From Deltaproteobacteria bacterium HGW-Deltaproteobacteria-15 (GTDB taxonomy: Bacteria > Desulfobacterota > DSM-4660 > Desulfatiglandales > HGW-15): a stretch of DNA of 64,000 nucleotides. Location of the stretch: positions 1-64,000 of the forward strand of contig PHBH01000017.1 in the NCBI GenBank assembly GCA_002840535.1, read 5' to 3'. Shown piece by piece: positions 8,196-16,210 of this stretch (positions are counted from its first letter, which is position 1; each line of letters opens with the position of its first letter). Made by a program: the position numbers and the translations under genes. The notes below the pieces were generated by a model. That model was not told the origin of the DNA, searched no databases, and was given only the letters and a program-made list of their open reading frames with translations.

Positions 8196-9482
8196 ATGAA
8201 TTGGGATATGAAGTATTATCCGGAATACTGGGCAGGAAAGAAGCTTGCCTATCCTCATGTGTCGAAGGAGTCTCCGAAATTTGCCAGGAGCATCGTCGTA
8301 GGCAATCTGATCTTTGTGTCCGGATGTACAGGTCAGGACACCATCAGCGGCAGACCGACGGCAGACAATTTCGAGGATCAGATGATCATGGCCATGGACA
8401 AGGTCAAAATGGCTATGGAGGAGGCCGGCAGCTCGCTCGAGAATGTCGTAAAGACCCTCATGCTGATCAAGCGCAGGGATGATTACCCGAGGATGAGGAG
8501 AACAGAGGTCGAATACTACATTAAGCACGCCCCTTACCTTGTCGAAAACCCGCCGGCAAGCACCTTTATGGTCCCGGCCTCTCTTGCCAAGCCCGAATTC
8601 CTTATAGAAATGGACGTGATCGGCGTAGTGGGCAGGCAAGCACCCGGATGGCCATTGAAATACTATCCGGAATACTGGGCCGGCAAGAAGCTGGCCTTCC
8701 CCCATGTTCCCAAGGAATCTCCCAAATTCGCCAGAACCGAGACAGTGGGGAACATGATCATTGTCTCGGGCTGCACGGGACAGAATCCGGCGAATCTCAA
8801 GGTGGAAGCTAGAGATATTGAAGGCCAGACCAGAATCGCCCTGGGGAAAATGATGAACGGACTTGGGGAGGCGGGCGGTTCGCTGAATAACCTTGTCAAG
8901 ACATACGTATTGCTCAAGGACATGAAAGACCTTCCGAAGTATCGCAAAATCGAGCGGGAGTACTTTGAAGAGCACGCGCCCGATCTCATCAAGAATCCCC
9001 CGGCCAGTACTGCGATTCAGGCTGCGAGCCTTGCGCTTCCGGACTTCCTGATCGAGGTCGAGGCATTCGGAGCCGCCAGCAAAGATTCTCCAGGCTGGGA
9101 GGTAAGACTCAGCAGGGGGAGCAAAGAAGCCTCCGCCGGCGCAACACTCGGGAACCTGCTGTTTCTCTCCGCCTTCGATGGCTCGGATCCACGGACCGGC
9201 CGAGTGGAGACCGATGCTGTCGAAGAGCAGGTCCATCTTGCCCTCGACAAAGTCAAAGCGGGCCTGGAGAGATCGGGGAGCAGGCTGGAGAGGATGGTGA
9301 AGACCTTCATGCTCCTGAAAAGGCTCGAGGATTATCCAACCATGCGAAAGGCGGAGGTGGAATACTATGAAAAGCAGGCTCCTTATCTGGTTGAACATCC
9401 TCCTGTCAGCACATTCATGCAACTCTCCGAATTGACTAGACCAGGGGCATTGTTCGAGATCGATGTGACTGCATTGCTTTAG
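8196..9482 (+). CDS. Three tandem RidA (YjgF/UK114) domains in one protein
   Basis: The 428-residue protein consists of three RidA-like units of about 150 residues, starting near 1, 152 and 301. Units 1 and 2 are close duplicates (KYYPEYWAGKKLA, PHV.KESPKFAR, VSGCTGQ); unit 3 is more diverged (LGNLLFLSAFDGSDP). RidA proteins are normally homotrimers of 125-130 residues, so this looks like a covalent pseudo-trimer. The catalytic arginine of imine deaminases (PARS motif near residue 105) is replaced in every unit: PPAST at 119-123, then PPAST and PPVST, so classic enamine/imine hydrolysis is unlikely. AAGGAGG seven bases before the ATG fixes the start; an in-frame GTG 18 bases earlier is less likely. 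Neighbours give no clear role; it is monocistronic by spacing. Confidence 0.9.
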   Translation: MNWDMKYYPEYWAGKKLAYPHVSKESPKFARSIVVGNLIFVSGCTGQDTISGRPTADNFEDQMIMAMDKVKMAMEEAGSSLENVVKTLMLIKRRDDYPRMRRTEVEYYIKHAPYLVENPPASTFMVPASLAKPEFLIEMDVIGVVGRQAPGWPLKYYPEYWAGKKLAFPHVPKESPKFARTETVGNMIIVSGCTGQNPANLKVEARDIEGQTRIALGKMMNGLGEAGGSLNNLVKTYVLLKDMKDLPKYRKIEREYFEEHAPDLIKNPPASTAIQAASLALPDFLIEVEAFGAASKDSPGWEVRLSRGSKEASAGATLGNLLFLSAFDGSDPRTGRVETDAVEEQVHLALDKVKAGLERSGSRLERMVKTFMLLKRLEDYPTMRKAEVEYYEKQAPYLVEHPPVSTFMQLSELTRPGALFEIDVTALL

Positions 9483-9549
9483 GGTGAAGTGAAACCCTGG
9501 TCCTCTGGACCAAGTCAGAGACGATTGGCTCAGCCGGTGAGCCATTTCC

Positions 9550-9581
9550 TGGAAAGTTGGAATAATTATTCCAACATTCCA
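9550..9581. promoter_or_regulatory. 32-bp palindrome, candidate operator
   Basis: A perfect 20-bp palindrome (9556-9575, GTTGGAATAA and its complement) extends outward after one mismatched pair by TGGAA (9550-9554) and TTCCA (9577-9581), giving 15 paired positions of 16. It stands in the 279-base gap between the RidA fusion and the PilZ gene, 180 bases before the latter. No poly-T follows and there is no loop, so it is more likely a protein-binding site than a terminator. The binder is unknown. Confidence 0.55.
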
Positions 9582-9761
9582 CTGTTCCGGTCTGTCCGCA
9601 CCACAAACTTCACCTCTCCGGCGTGCAATCAAAGCCGGCCTCTCTGGAGCCGGATCTCTATTTCACAGGCCCTGGATTTAGTGCTTGAGAATGTCGGAAC
9701 TTCTGCCGATATCAGAGTGCAAGCCCGAGACTTGCAAAGCCCACGGAGGGGAGAACCACGG

Positions 9762-10505
9762 ATGGCATGGCATTCTCTGGGAACTGAGGCAGAGATCAAA
9801 CGGATCTTTGATTTTGTCATTCAAAGAGGGACGGGCATTGAGGTCCGTATTCCCGGTGAGGACGAGACCTTTTTCTCTAAAGTCGATCGAGTCGTGCCAC
9901 CATCCGGGAAACCGTTGAAGGATGCCGGTGGAGAGCTTCAACTTGCGCTGAAGAATCTGTCGCCGGAGACCGGAAACCACCGTATTCGTACATCCCCTGC
10001 GGTTGAAATCTCCTTTTCCTTCAGACAGTTCCTATGCAGGTTTCGCTCGGACGTTCTCTCCGGGACCGGCCTGAATTCTGTCCGTGAGATCTTGATTGGA
10101 TATCCCCGGATGCTGGAGGTGGAGGAAAAGAGAAAAGAAGAGCGTCTCTACCCTGAGTTCCCGGATTTTCTTTCAGCAGTTCTCACGCATACCGATAAGA
10201 ACCGCGAGACCCGGACCTATGATTTACGTGTTCTGAATTATTCAAGACACGGCCTTGGTTTGCTGGTGGAAGAAGAGGCCTACCCTCTGCTCGGGGAGTT
10301 GAAGCAGGGAGATTTCATTCCGGAAATCACCCTCTTTGGGGAGGCCCTCATAGTCAGGCTTTCGGCCTTTGTCAGGCATAAGAGCGAGATTTCCGAAGGC
10401 CCTTTCGCAGGTTCGTATGTGGTCGGTCTGGAGTCGGAACCCGGTCTTGAAGAACACTTTGATGATCTCAGCTCCCAAAGTGCATCAACCTCGGCAAGTC
10501 GATGA
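9762..10505 (+). CDS. PilZ domain protein (c-di-GMP receptor)
   Basis: The 247-residue protein has a C-terminal PilZ domain: an RxxxR motif (RKEER, about residue 124) followed about 35 residues later by NYSRHG, the [D/N]xSxxG signature, which together bind c-di-GMP. The N-terminal 110 residues (EAEIKRIFDFVIQRGTGIEV) resemble the YcgR-type N-terminal barrel that contacts target proteins. The start at 9762 has GGAGGGGAG upstream and gives a normal YcgR-like length; the reading frame is open further upstream but is not protein-like there. It precedes by 128 bases a GspE/PilB ATPase whose MshEN domain can also bind c-di-GMP, so both may act on a pilus or secretion machine. Confidence 0.82.
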   Translation: MAWHSLGTEAEIKRIFDFVIQRGTGIEVRIPGEDETFFSKVDRVVPPSGKPLKDAGGELQLALKNLSPETGNHRIRTSPAVEISFSFRQFLCRFRSDVLSGTGLNSVREILIGYPRMLEVEEKRKEERLYPEFPDFLSAVLTHTDKNRETRTYDLRVLNYSRHGLGLLVEEEAYPLLGELKQGDFIPEITLFGEALIVRLSAFVRHKSEISEGPFAGSYVVGLESEPGLEEHFDDLSSQSASTSASR

Positions 10506-10633
10506 ATTGCCATCTTTCAGCTAGGGGCGCACAGGAGCCGAGCGAACATTTTGTATGGGTAAACCGCCACTGATGCGGTGGTTCTAGTCTTCTTTCATTT
10601 TTTAAAAGAAATTCGGAGATCACATCCATAGCC

Positions 10634-12907
10634 ATGCCTGAACCCATAACCAAGAAAGGTCCCATTCCGATCAAGAAACCCCTTATGACCGGGAAGTCGA
10701 GCCTCAAGGCCACCATCAAAGATCAATCCGGGGCGGGCAAGACGAGGATAGGGGAGATTCTCTGCAAGGAAGGGTATATTACCAGCACCCAGCTTCAGGA
10801 GGCCCTCAACTACCAGAAGAAGAACCAGGGGAGACTTGGGAGTATCCTCATCAGTATGGGATACATCGATGAGGAGACGATTATCAGTGTTCTCAGCCGT
10901 CTCCAGCATTATCCGCCGGTTATCATATCCCGGCAGAGCGTCAGCCCCGAGGCACTCAAGATCCTCACCTATGACCTGGCCAAGAAGTACATGGCCTTTC
11001 CTCTCAAGATCAGCGGCGACGTCCTGGACGTCTCCATGGTGGAGCCGACAGATACCTCTGCTGTGGAAGAGCTCCAGACTGCGGTCCGGAAGAACCTGCG
11101 GATCAGCATTTCAACGGAAAAGGACATCGTCGATGCGTTCAGGAAACACTACAACATCAACGACGAGGAGTATGGCACCTTCTTCAAGAAGAAGGAGGAA
11201 CCGGCAGAGCAGGACGCTCCTGTTATAGAAGTGGAGGATTTCGGCTCCCTGGTTTCCGAAGCGGCGGCCGACATCCAGATCGAAACCGCCTCGGATGACG
11301 ATGACACCTCCAGCGAGTATTCTGCGGCCAGCGCGCCGATTATCAAGCTGGTCAACGGCATCATGCTCAAGGCGATCAAGGACGGGGTGAGCGATATTCA
11401 CATAGAGCCTTTTGAAAAGGCACTGCAGGTGCGCTACAGGCTGGACGGGTCGCTCTACAAGTCGATGAATCTGCCCCTTGCCATAAAGAATGCCCTGGTC
11501 TCGAGGATAAAGATTCTCTCGGGACTCAACATTGCCGAGCGCCGCGTCCCCCAGGACGGCAGGATCAAGATGCGTCTGGGTAAAGACAAGGCGGTGGATT
11601 TCCGAGTATCCAGTCTTCCCACCCTTTTTGGGGAAGGCATAGTTATGAGAATACTCGATCCCGGCGCCCTCAACGTGGATCTGACAAAGCTCGGCTTTGA
11701 ACAGAAGACATTCGATGCGCTGAAACGGTGTATTTATAGACCTAACGGGCTTCTTCTTGTAACGGGACCTACAGGGAGCGGCAAAACCACGACCCTCTAT
11801 TCGATCCTGAACGCTCTCAACAAGGAGGACACCAAAATCCTCACCGCAGAGGATCCGGTCGAATTCAATTTCAGGGGGATCAACCAGGTCCTTGTGCGAA
11901 ATGAAGTTGGGATGACCTTCGCCGCTGCCCTGAAATCCTTTCTGCGGCAGGACCCTGACATCATCATGGTCGGCGAAATCCGGGACATGGAAACGGCGGA
12001 GATTGCAATCAAGGCTGCCATGACCGGTCACCTGGTCTTTAGTACGCTTCACACCAACGATTGTCCTTCCACTATCGGGAGGCTTGTAGACATCGGAATA
12101 CCTGCCTATATGCTCGCTTCCGCAGTGACGATGGTCCTTTCGCAACGGCTGGTCAGAAAGCTCTGTCAATGCAAACAGAAAGTGGAAGACCTCGATCCCA
12201 AAGAGCTCGAGTCCCTGGGTTTCCCGAAAGATGAGATTCCCAATCTCACGATTTACGGCCCCAACGGATGTGAGATATGCAAGGGAAGCGGGTACAAGGG
12301 CAGGGTGGGTCTCTATGAGCTGATGGAGGTGACCGATGACGTGGGCAAGGCAATCAACGCGAGTGTTCCCGAAGATCAACTGCGTAAGATTGCCATGCAG
12401 GAAGGAATGGTGACCCTCAGGGATGCAGGACTCCAGAAGATCCGCGAGGGAATGACTTCCGTGGAGGAGGTGGCCAGAAGAACCGTCGCGACAAAGGAAT
12501 CCATGCCTGCCTACATGGTGAACCCGGATGTAATTGAATGCCTGGACGGGGAATACATCATCCGCGAAGGGAACACGGACTTGGACTTCTACAAACTCGT
12601 TCGCGGCGCTCTGTCGGTAGTGAAGGACGGGAAGAAAATAGCGGAGATTACGCAGCCGGGCGATTTCTTCGGAGAAATGGCCGCAATCTCAGGAGAGCCC
12701 CGCTCCGCTTCCATTATGGCCTCCGGCAAAGCGGTCGTGAAGCGCTTCCCCGGTGAAAAGCTCCATGAGGTGATCGAGAAATATCCGGATGTCGCCAAGC
12801 ACCTGTTCCAGATCCTCGTGAGCCGCCTTGATCGTTCCAACAAACTCACCACCAAACTGGCCGCCGATCTGGTCAGGCTTAATCAGCAGCGAAAACCCCT
12901 AGCCTAG
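10634..12907 (+). CDS. GspE/PilB-type ATPase with C-terminal cyclic-nucleotide-binding domain
   Basis: This 757-residue hexameric ATPase would power a type IV pilus or type II secretion assembly from the cytoplasmic face. Residues about 36-180 form an MshEN domain with the repeated RLGSILISMGYI / IGEILCKEGYI pattern, a known c-di-GMP-binding module. The ATPase core has Walker A GPTGSGKT at 378-385, Asp/His boxes, Walker B IIMVGEIRD and a CxC...CEIC zinc knuckle. Unusually, residues about 630-745 form a CAP/PKA-like cyclic-nucleotide-binding fold (GDFFGEMAAISGEPRSASI, the phosphate-binding cassette with Glu and Arg). PilB and GspE normally end before this. No pilC, pilT, gspF or pilin genes are next to it. 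It may be a signalling-controlled orphan motor. Confidence 0.93.
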   Translation: MPEPITKKGPIPIKKPLMTGKSSLKATIKDQSGAGKTRIGEILCKEGYITSTQLQEALNYQKKNQGRLGSILISMGYIDEETIISVLSRLQHYPPVIISRQSVSPEALKILTYDLAKKYMAFPLKISGDVLDVSMVEPTDTSAVEELQTAVRKNLRISISTEKDIVDAFRKHYNINDEEYGTFFKKKEEPAEQDAPVIEVEDFGSLVSEAAADIQIETASDDDDTSSEYSAASAPIIKLVNGIMLKAIKDGVSDIHIEPFEKALQVRYRLDGSLYKSMNLPLAIKNALVSRIKILSGLNIAERRVPQDGRIKMRLGKDKAVDFRVSSLPTLFGEGIVMRILDPGALNVDLTKLGFEQKTFDALKRCIYRPNGLLLVTGPTGSGKTTTLYSILNALNKEDTKILTAEDPVEFNFRGINQVLVRNEVGMTFAAALKSFLRQDPDIIMVGEIRDMETAEIAIKAAMTGHLVFSTLHTNDCPSTIGRLVDIGIPAYMLASAVTMVLSQRLVRKLCQCKQKVEDLDPKELESLGFPKDEIPNLTIYGPNGCEICKGSGYKGRVGLYELMEVTDDVGKAINASVPEDQLRKIAMQEGMVTLRDAGLQKIREGMTSVEEVARRTVATKESMPAYMVNPDVIECLDGEYIIREGNTDLDFYKLVRGALSVVKDGKKIAEITQPGDFFGEMAAISGEPRSASIMASGKAVVKRFPGEKLHEVIEKYPDVAKHLFQILVSRLDRSNKLTTKLAADLVRLNQQRKPLA

Positions 12908-13136
12908 GTCCTGAGTCGTTAATCCACATAGAAAGGGTGCGAGAGAAGCAAAGCCCCGGGCACGGGATAGTCTTCTCCGAAGATGAGGACCACCGGAGGC
13001 GGGGTGTCCGTCTTTGGACGGACAAAAGGTCAGGTTTTCCCATGAATTTATCAGCACGGAAAACCTCCATTGCCTTTTAAAGATTTTCAATGGTGCTGCC
13101 GATGTTTGATGAAGGACTGATACAGGAGAAGCAAAA

Positions 13137-13535
13137 ATGACGAAATCATTCACTGAAAAAATGATCAACCTGCTGATCGTCGGCATCTCTTTTTTGGTTC
13201 TGCTGAGCGGGGTTTCAAACCAGTGTTTTTCCGGCCTGGCCGCGCCCGATCTCATCCTTAAGATCTTTGTCTTCCTTCTTGGGATCGCAGTATGGGGTTG
13301 CTTGCTGATCTGTATTTACATGGTCAGATTCGTCATCCCGCCGATTCAGAACACGATCAGCGACACCCGGAGAATCGTTGATTCGGATGTGGAACTTCAT
13401 CCGAAGCCCAATGGTGAATTGATCGCGCCTATCCGCAAAGTCGATGCCGCTCGGCTGAAAATGGGAAGTGCAATCGGCGAATGCGCTGAGGCCTCGCAAA
13501 TGCTCTCTGAAGTGACTCCCAAGCGGGCTGCGTGA
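13137..13535 (+). CDS. Small membrane protein, two helices and a HAMP-like tail
   Basis: The 132-residue protein has hydrophobic segments at about 11-27 and 40-66, then a soluble tail beginning FVIPPIQNTISDTRRI that looks like the start of a HAMP linker. No methyl-accepting or kinase domain follows, so it resembles the membrane part of a chemoreceptor or sensor that stops short. It could be a small independent protein or a truncated receptor. GGAGAAG lies upstream of the ATG. No close family is recognised. The 229 bases before it contain an 8-bp stem hairpin at 13005-13024 and nothing else clear. Confidence 0.5.
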   Translation: MTKSFTEKMINLLIVGISFLVLLSGVSNQCFSGLAAPDLILKIFVFLLGIAVWGCLLICIYMVRFVIPPIQNTISDTRRIVDSDVELHPKPNGELIAPIRKVDAARLKMGSAIGECAEASQMLSEVTPKRAA

Positions 13536-13678
13536 AAGGCGCCCGGACGACTTCTTGAGTGCATGCTGAAACATTCCAGGCGCTGCACTTCATAACGGCC
13601 GGATTCTCACATGCTTCAGGCAACTCGTTCACTACACTATTCCTGATGCTCTCACGAAAATTCGGCCGAGAGTATTCC

Positions 13679-13730
13679 GTTCATGGTTTCTCTAACCCTT
13701 CGAGACCTCAGGACAGGCCTCACCATGAAC
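13679..13730. repeat. Intergenic palindrome with GTTCATGGT arms
   Basis: GTTCATGGT (13679-13687) and ACCATGAAC (13722-13730) are perfect inverted 9-bp arms enclosing TTCGAGACCTCAGGACAGGCC-like sequence. From memory, palindromes with these arms recur between genes in other Desulfobacterota, but only this copy is in the window. It lies in the 323-base gap before the PerR-like gene, which otherwise holds only that gene's promoter region. Confidence 0.45.
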
Positions 13731-13801
13731 AGAAAACAGTCGTCGCATACCTATCACAACATTTTTTTCTTGACACAAGGCTGCTTCTGGGACAGTCTTA
13801 T

Positions 13802-13816
13802 CGATAATGATTCTTA
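13802..13816 (+). promoter_or_regulatory. PerR/Fur-type box before perR
   Basis: CGATAATGATTCTTA matches 11 of 14 defined positions of the Bacillus PerR box consensus. It lies 27 bases downstream of a TTGACA (13770-13775) and 43 bases upstream of the perR start, where it would allow autorepression. The same core, with A in place of C, occurs before katA at 14376. Assignment to PerR rather than Fur is inference from the catalase neighbour. Confidence 0.6.
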
Positions 13817-13858
13817 AGTAGGATTTTATATCCCTTGAGGAACCGGTTTTCCACTTCA

Positions 13859-14323
13859 ATGCAATCTACTGTAGGAAAACATGCGGCGGACCCTGAGGAC
13901 CGTCTGGATCAGATGCTGAGCAGGCTGAAGGAGAGGGATTTCCGAATTACCCCTCAACGACTGGCCGTACTCAGGATACTGGCCGCCAGCCATGAACACC
14001 CGAGCGTGGACAAGATCTATGAACAGGTGAAGGTGGATTTCCCGACGACAAGCCTGGCGACGGTTTACAAAACGATAACCCTGCTGAAAGAGTTGGGCCA
14101 GGTGCTGGAGCTTGGGTTCCCTGACGGAAGCAACCGATACGACGGCAATCAGCCGCAACCGCATCCGCACATGGTTTGTGTTCGGTGTAAGAAAATCATG
14201 GATCCTGATCTCAGGAGTCTTGCGCAGTTGACCAAGGAGGCTGTGCAGAAAACCGGTTTCAAAATCGTAAGCCACAGGCTCGATTTTTTTGGCCTGTGCC
14301 CCGAATGCCAGGGTAAAGAGTGA
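13859..14323 (+). CDS. perR: Fur family regulator, probably PerR
   Basis: The 154-residue protein has the Fur winged helix (ITPQRLAVLRILA, HPSVDKIYEQV, SLATVYKTITLLKELGQV) and the C-terminal metal-binding part (RYDGNQPQPHPHMVCVRCKKI and GLCPECQG, the two CxxC zinc pairs). It lies directly before catalase, peroxiredoxin and a cytochrome c peroxidase-like gene, which points to peroxide sensing (PerR) rather than iron uptake; the iron operon at 43-46 kb has its own DtxR-type regulator. Box-like sites stand before this gene and before katA. The ATG at 13859 is preferred; an in-frame TTG lies 24 bases upstream and the ribosome site is weak for both. Confidence 0.85.
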   Translation: MQSTVGKHAADPEDRLDQMLSRLKERDFRITPQRLAVLRILAASHEHPSVDKIYEQVKVDFPTTSLATVYKTITLLKELGQVLELGFPDGSNRYDGNQPQPHPHMVCVRCKKIMDPDLRSLAQLTKEAVQKTGFKIVSHRLDFFGLCPECQGKE

Positions 14324-14375
14324 CAGCCTCGTAAGAAAGTCGTCGTGAGGGAGGCAATTTTTTTTGGTTCTGAGT

Positions 14376-14390
14376 CGATAATAATTATTA
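14376..14390 (+). promoter_or_regulatory. PerR/Fur-type box before katA
   Basis: CGATAATAATTATTA matches 12 of 14 defined positions of the PerR box and contains the 12-bp perfect palindrome TAATAATTATTA. It is 115 bases before the catalase start and nearly identical to the box before perR, which supports one regulator acting on both. Confidence 0.65.
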
Positions 14391-14504
14391 CAAAATATAG
14401 ATAATCTGTTAATTATGCTTCTTTGATCAACATAGAATCAACTTCATCGAAATGGCATCGATGCCGCCACAAGGGCAGGCATCAGACCAAGGAGGGAGAG
14501 AAAA

Positions 14505-16016
14505 ATGGAACAAGAAAAGAGAACTCTGACAACCGCCTTCGGCATCCCTGTGCCGGACGATTTGAACAGTTTTACAGCGGGCGAGAGAGGACCGGTATTG
14601 ATGCAGGACGCCCACCTGTTGGAAAAACTGGGGCACTTTGACCGCGAGCGCATCCCGGAGAGGGTAGTTCACGCAAAAGGCGCAGGGGCATACGGCTATT
14701 TCGTGGTCACGGCGGACGTGACGCGATATACCCATGCCAAATTCCTCTCGGAAATTGGAAAGAAAACTGAAGGTTTTGTCCGGTTTTCGACTGTCGGCGG
14801 AGAAAAGGGCTCGGCTGACGCCGCACGGGACCCGCGGGGTTTCGCAGTCAAGTTCTACACGGAAGACGGGAACTACGATCTGGTAGGAAACAACACGCCT
14901 GTTTTCTTCATACGGGATCCCCTCAAGTTCCCTGACTTCATCCATACCCAAAAAAGGCATCCTGCGACAAATCTCCCCGATCCCGACATGTTCTGGGATT
15001 TCCTTTCGCTGACCCCGGAATCCATTCATCAGGTCACCATCCTCTTCTCAGACCGGGGGACGCCTGCAACGTATCGCCATATGCATGGATTCAGCAGCCA
15101 TACCTTTAAATGGTACAACCGGAAGGGCGAGTACTTCTGGGTTCAGTACCACTTCAAGACAGACCAGGGGATCAAAAATCTCACCCGGCACGAATCCGGG
15201 AGACTCTGCGGGGAAGATCCGGACCACGCCACCCGGGACCTTCATGAAGCCATTGAGCGGGGCGATTATCCTTCCTGGACTCTTGAGATGCAGATCCTGA
15301 CCCCTGAGAAGGCCAGGGATTTTCAATGGGATATTTTCGACATCACAAAGGTGTGGCCCCATGGAGATGTCCCGCCCGTCAAGATCGGCAAGCTGGTCCT
15401 GAACCGGAATCCAGTGAATTATTTCGCCGAAGTGGAGCAGGCCGCTTTTAGTCCGGGCAATGTGGTGCCGGGGATAGCGATCTCACCGGACAGGATGCTG
15501 CAGGCAAGGGTCTTCTCTTACCACGATACCCATCTCCATCGGCTGGGCCCCAACTACCATCTCATACCCGTGAATGCTCCAAAGAACGCACCTGAGAAGA
15601 GCTATCAGAGGGACGGTTTCATGCGTGTGGACGACAATGGAAGAGGAGGACCCAATTACTGGCCTAACAGCTTCGGGGGCAATGGTCCGGATCCGGCAGC
15701 AGGCGAGCCTCCCTTTGAAATTTCCGGCAATGCATCGCGTTTTCCTTTCACCCACCCGAACGATGATTTCGCGCAGGCCGGCGTTCTCTACGGAAAGGTG
15801 ATGAAGGATCAGGATCGCGAGAATCTGGTCGGGAATATCGTGGCTCACCTCGGGAAGGCGCAAAAACGGTTACAGTTGCGCCAGGCAGCTTTATTCTGCA
15901 AGGCCGACCGGGACTATGGCCGGCGTGTGGCCAAAGGGCTTGGTCTGGACGTCGAGAGAGTCGAGCGTCTGGCGGAGATGTCGCAGGAGGAAAGAGTCAA
16001 GGCCACAGCACAATAA
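14505..16016 (+). CDS. katA: Heme catalase (monofunctional, small subunit)
   Basis: The 503-residue enzyme dismutates hydrogen peroxide. All catalase landmarks are present: the distal histidine in [13 protein letters not shown], the catalytic asparagine in [14 protein letters not shown], the [20 protein letters not shown] stretch and the proximal heme tyrosine in [17 protein letters not shown]. The length is that of clade 3 small-subunit catalases. AAGGAGGGAG stands before the ATG. A PerR-type box lies in the leader, so peroxide induction is likely. Catalase in an anaerobe fits protection from transient oxygen. Confidence 0.97.
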   Translation: MEQEKRTLTTAFGIPVPDDLNSFTAGERGPVLMQDAHLLEKLGHFDRERIPERVVHAKGAGAYGYFVVTADVTRYTHAKFLSEIGKKTEGFVRFSTVGGEKGSADAARDPRGFAVKFYTEDGNYDLVGNNTPVFFIRDPLKFPDFIHTQKRHPATNLPDPDMFWDFLSLTPESIHQVTILFSDRGTPATYRHMHGFSSHTFKWYNRKGEYFWVQYHFKTDQGIKNLTRHESGRLCGEDPDHATRDLHEAIERGDYPSWTLEMQILTPEKARDFQWDIFDITKVWPHGDVPPVKIGKLVLNRNPVNYFAEVEQAAFSPGNVVPGIAISPDRMLQARVFSYHDTHLHRLGPNYHLIPVNAPKNAPEKSYQRDGFMRVDDNGRGGPNYWPNSFGGNGPDPAAGEPPFEISGNASRFPFTHPNDDFAQAGVLYGKVMKDQDRENLVGNIVAHLGKAQKRLQLRQAALFCKADRDYGRRVAKGLGLDVERVERLAEMSQEERVKATAQ

Positions 16017-16124
16017 TTGGTAATTTAAGCGATAACTTAGGTTCGATGGCGTGATGTTTTCTTTGACGCTAACGAATGCGGATCGTACAGTGATTCGCAG
16101 GTGCAGTAGGCAGGTTTCAGGTAG

Positions 16125-16175
16125 GGACGGCTCGCTCGATGATACACCCCGCGAGATGTTTCGCGGGAGCCGTCC
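16125..16175 (+). repeat. Stem-loop in the peroxiredoxin leader
   Basis: GGACGGCT (16125-16132) pairs with AGCCGTCC (16168-16175), enclosing a second hairpin CCCGCGA / TCGCGGG (16148-16154, 16161-16167). There is no poly-T after it. It lies 36 bases upstream of the peroxiredoxin start and could be a leader structure or a processing site between katA and the next gene. Confidence 0.5.
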
Positions 16176-16210
16176 GTCTTATGGCCTTGGAAACCACAGG
16201 AGGTGATTCC

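Noticed and set aside
8103-9632. A 509-codon open frame on the minus strand across the triple RidA gene
   Set aside because: It is the antisense shadow of a clearly protein-coding gene with family motifs and a good ribosome site; the reading has no recognisable domain.
11111-12379. A 422-codon minus-strand open frame opposite the GspE-type ATPase
   Set aside because: Antisense to Walker and zinc motifs of the real gene; no family resemblance.
13005-13024. An 8-bp hairpin after the GspE-type gene considered as a terminator
   Set aside because: No T run follows on either strand and it lies 100 bases past the stop codon.
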